DNA of 64,000 nt, from the NCBI GenBank assembly GCA_000727475.1, contig KL647298.1:2007863-2071862 (forward strand). Direction: 5' to 3'. Shown here piece after piece: positions 61,946 through 64,000 of the stretch. Numbering within the stretch: the first letter of the stretch is position 1; each line of letters starts with the position of its first letter. A program made the translations under genes and the position numbers. Source of the stretch: Sarcocystis neurona. Lineage: Eukaryota > Apicomplexa > Conoidasida > Eucoccidiorida > Sarcocystidae. The notes beneath the pieces were generated by a model, which worked only from the letters and a program-made list of their open reading frames with translations, made no database searches and was not told the DNA's origin.

Positions 61946-62353
61946 AGCTGGATTGAACCGTTACAACTGGGTGGTCTCGCCGCAGACTATTTTGGCAGCG
62001 CGTTGGTGCCGGACGCATTAAGTGGTATTAAGAAGACGACACTGACGACTAGAAGCCGAGGGATTTCCAAACACGACGAAAATTCGTATGTTTTGCGCAA
62101 GATAGTTCGATACGGCATCAATCTGTCGAACCGGGAAATGCTTCTTGGGAGAAAGCTGTCTAACGAGAGCGGCGTAGTTGCGCACAAAACTTCAGGTGGT
62201 TACAGACAACAGCAGAGCGCTGCGTTGGAGAGAATTACGCAAAGATATAGGCTGTTGAAGCCAAACGCTAATAGACTGGAGCACTCCGATAGACTACGCA
62301 TGCACGTTTCAGAACGGCGGAAGAGGATGGCCAAACGGTCGTGCAGCGTGTAA
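61946..62353 (+). CDS. Hypothetical basic open frame in the repeat-poor segment (possible exon)
   Basis: Open for about 135 codons without an early ATG (first Met at about 62,138), reading DYFGSALVPDALSGIKK, ENSYVLRKIVRYGINLSNRE and a very basic end ERRKRMAKRSCSV before TAA. A weak acceptor (CGCCGCAG at 61,978-61,985) precedes it. The residue mix looks protein-like, unlike the repeat frames elsewhere, but no family is recognised. Confidence 0.22.
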   Translation, partial: SWIEPLQLGGLAADYFGSALVPDALSGIKKTTLTTRSRGISKHDENSYVLRKIVRYGINLSNREMLLGRKLSNESGVVAHKTSGGYRQQQSAALERITQRYRLLKPNANRLEHSDRLRMHVSERRKRMAKRSCSV

Positions 62354-64000
62354 CGTGTGCCGCGCTTACTATACTTGCAAACATCACATACACCTCTGCA
62401 TGGATTGCACATAGATGCGAGTCAGTAGAAGAGTGAGCTATTCAAAACACAACTGCCCACAGAACAGGGGACAGGGATTCTTCTCCAACGGACGACGCAG
62501 AGGAGGGTGAGATGTGTGCTGCAGGCAGGCTGAAGCGCTTGGGACACTGCGCGGCATGACGATGATGCCCTGCGTCTGTAGAGGTAGTTCTGCGAGACAG
62601 CGGTAGCAGAATCCCTGACGGAAAGATCCGCAGTATCAGGAGAAACTGTGAGACGAGGTATTTAACGCTGCTGTCCACGTACACAAGAGCAGCAACACTG
62701 GTTTCACTGGTCAAGGAGAAGTAGAGGAATCCTCCTGTAGTAGCAACCATCACACTCAAGAGGGAACTTGCTCCCGGCTAGCAGCAGGAGTACCGCGAGT
62801 GGCAGCCACCCCCAGAGGCTCTTGCTGAAGGCAAAAACCGTCCCTGTAGAAGTGCCATTGGCGTTGGCAGCCGCTGCCGTACCAGCCGCACCCCACAGCA
62901 ACTACAGCTGCAGCAGTTGCCAAGCCTGAGCCACCCGGTAGCGACGGAGGCTGGTGCACTCCGTGTTGCCGGCTCCAGAGGCTGGGCGTCCGAAGGCTAG
63001 GTTGGGAGCTAGAATAGGTCAATCTCGGCGGTGCAGGCCGTGCGGAAAGCGTAAGTTCCTCGTTGCAGTTGAAATACTGCAAAATAACTCTAGGAATTTC
63101 GCCTTTCCGTTCTCGGTGGGCGTGCTTACGCGACGGTCACTGGAATCTATTGCTGACCCGCATTTGGAACCACTCCTACCTTTGCAGGTCCCGATTTACG
63201 TCCTCCACGCCGCGTCTGCAAACAATAATAACTTGGGAAGTCGAAATTCTGCGCCGCCTGTGTAGGGCGTTTGCAGCCGACTGTGGACGTTCTCTTGTTC
63301 TACGTCGTGAGGTAGCGGCTTGCCGGTCGCGGTCCGTCACATGAACACGTACAGCAATGGGCACTTCTTCACGTGCACGAGCTAGTGGGACGAAGGTCTC
63401 AGCAGCAGTCTGCTCAGGCTTTTTCCGGCGTTCCTCCCCGCCTAACGTAACAACGGGAAGGAGACAGGATGAGTCACTGGAATGTTTCTTATTAATATTG
63501 TAATAGGAGCCCGTCGCCGAACCGGATCCGCTCCCTTTTACCGTGCCACAAGGTCACCACCAGCTGGTAGCGGGACCTGCTTTCTCTCACGTACCGTGCG
63601 TCCATTCCGTTAAAACTCTTTCGGAGGCAGATTTGTGTCTCGGTGAGGTTGTGCGTCTTGGCCGAGAACGACGTTTTACCCTTTTACCACTTGCGCCCGC
63701 CAACGTCAACATGCACGTAACGCCAGGCCGGCACCACGAGATCTGCTTTAGCGACTCCGTGCACGAGCGTTAGTATAACAACTCGAGGGCGTTTCAGTCA
63801 TTCGTAATGGAAAGTGACGTCTTTACTGCGTGGATCTGCGCGGAGGCACAGTGGAAAATCCACCTAGAGCCCTTCACGCTGAGCACCATGTCCACGTGTT
63901 AGTCCAGGATACAGTATGTGTAACCAGATAGCCACATGAAGAACGTTGATATTATTATCGTCCGCGTATATGCTCTTCGTCGAGGGCTAGCAGGATGAGA

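Larger units (their letters stand above)
59644..64000. other. SMU1 5' flank and repeat-poor end of window
   Basis: 59,644-60,460 is CAG-rich on the plus strand. 60,540-60,560 is a short TA tract and 60,700-61,030 has CTG runs. From about 61,200 to the end both triplet and TA repeats almost vanish. Open frames occur (see the hypothetical entries) but none has a recognised domain. Confidence 0.5.

Noticed and set aside
62442..62901. Minus-strand hydrophobic frames resembling a GPI-anchor signal (WGWLPLAVLLLLAGS)
   Set aside because: The hydrophobic run is followed by about 20 further residues, upstream exons with surface-antigen features were not found, and a chance CTG-rich Leu stretch is possible.
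1..64000. CRISPR arrays, rRNA, insertion sequences, telomere (TTTAGGG) arrays
   Set aside because: None seen; repeats lack the regular spacer structure and no telomeric tandem array is present. tRNA genes were not found by eye, but this is a weak test.

Overview
The window looks like nuclear DNA of a coccidian apicomplexan, most likely an Eimeria species. Four things point there: dense CAG/CTG triplet tracts that run through exons (poly-Gln, poly-Ala and poly-Ser stretches) and introns alike; many TA and TG microsatellites; short exons separated by introns of 0.4-2.9 kb with phase-matched GT-AG junctions; and proteins resembling apicomplexan or plant families. This is inferred from sequence character and protein similarity, and the species cannot be fixed from the window.

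Three multi-exon genes could be rebuilt exon by exon, with reading phase agreeing at every junction but one. (1) Plus strand, about 7.2-17.7 kb: a p23-like CS-domain co-chaperone in seven exons. It has an N-terminal hydrophobic segment and a C-terminal REEL tetrapeptide, so an ER-lumenal location is likely. (2) Plus strand, about 22.5-36.1 kb: a Deg/HtrA-type serine protease of the plant Deg9 / apicomplexan DegP kind in nine exons. The His, Asp and Ser of the triad lie on separate exons, about 660 low-complexity residues precede the protease domain, and a one-base frame conflict sits at a run of nine G inside exon 5. (3) Minus strand, 59,643 down to 38,451: a complete SMU1 spliceosome factor gene, 13 exons, 524 residues, LisH-CTLH-WD40, spread over 21.2 kb.

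Layout: 1-7.2 kb unassigned, with a CTG-rich block at about 3.4-5.9 kb; CS-domain gene; 17.7-22.5 kb unassigned with an 82-84 bp minisatellite; DegP gene; a convergent intergenic region of about 2.3 kb (36.1-38.45 kb) between the 3' ends of DegP and SMU1; SMU1 gene; and 59.6-64 kb 5' flank, whose last 3 kb is nearly free of the triplet and TA repeats. Most of the DNA is intron, and the introns carry many unrelated minisatellites.

The genes do not form a functional unit. SMU1 is a core splicing factor, the other two act in protein quality control or secretion. The points most worth a second look are: an inverted repeat pair flanking SMU1 exon 8, which also has a GC donor; an eight-copy palindrome GGTGTACGTACACC; the strand phase of CAG/CTG tracts, which tracks exon versus intron; the possible ER-lumenal p23-like protein; and the frame conflict in DegP.
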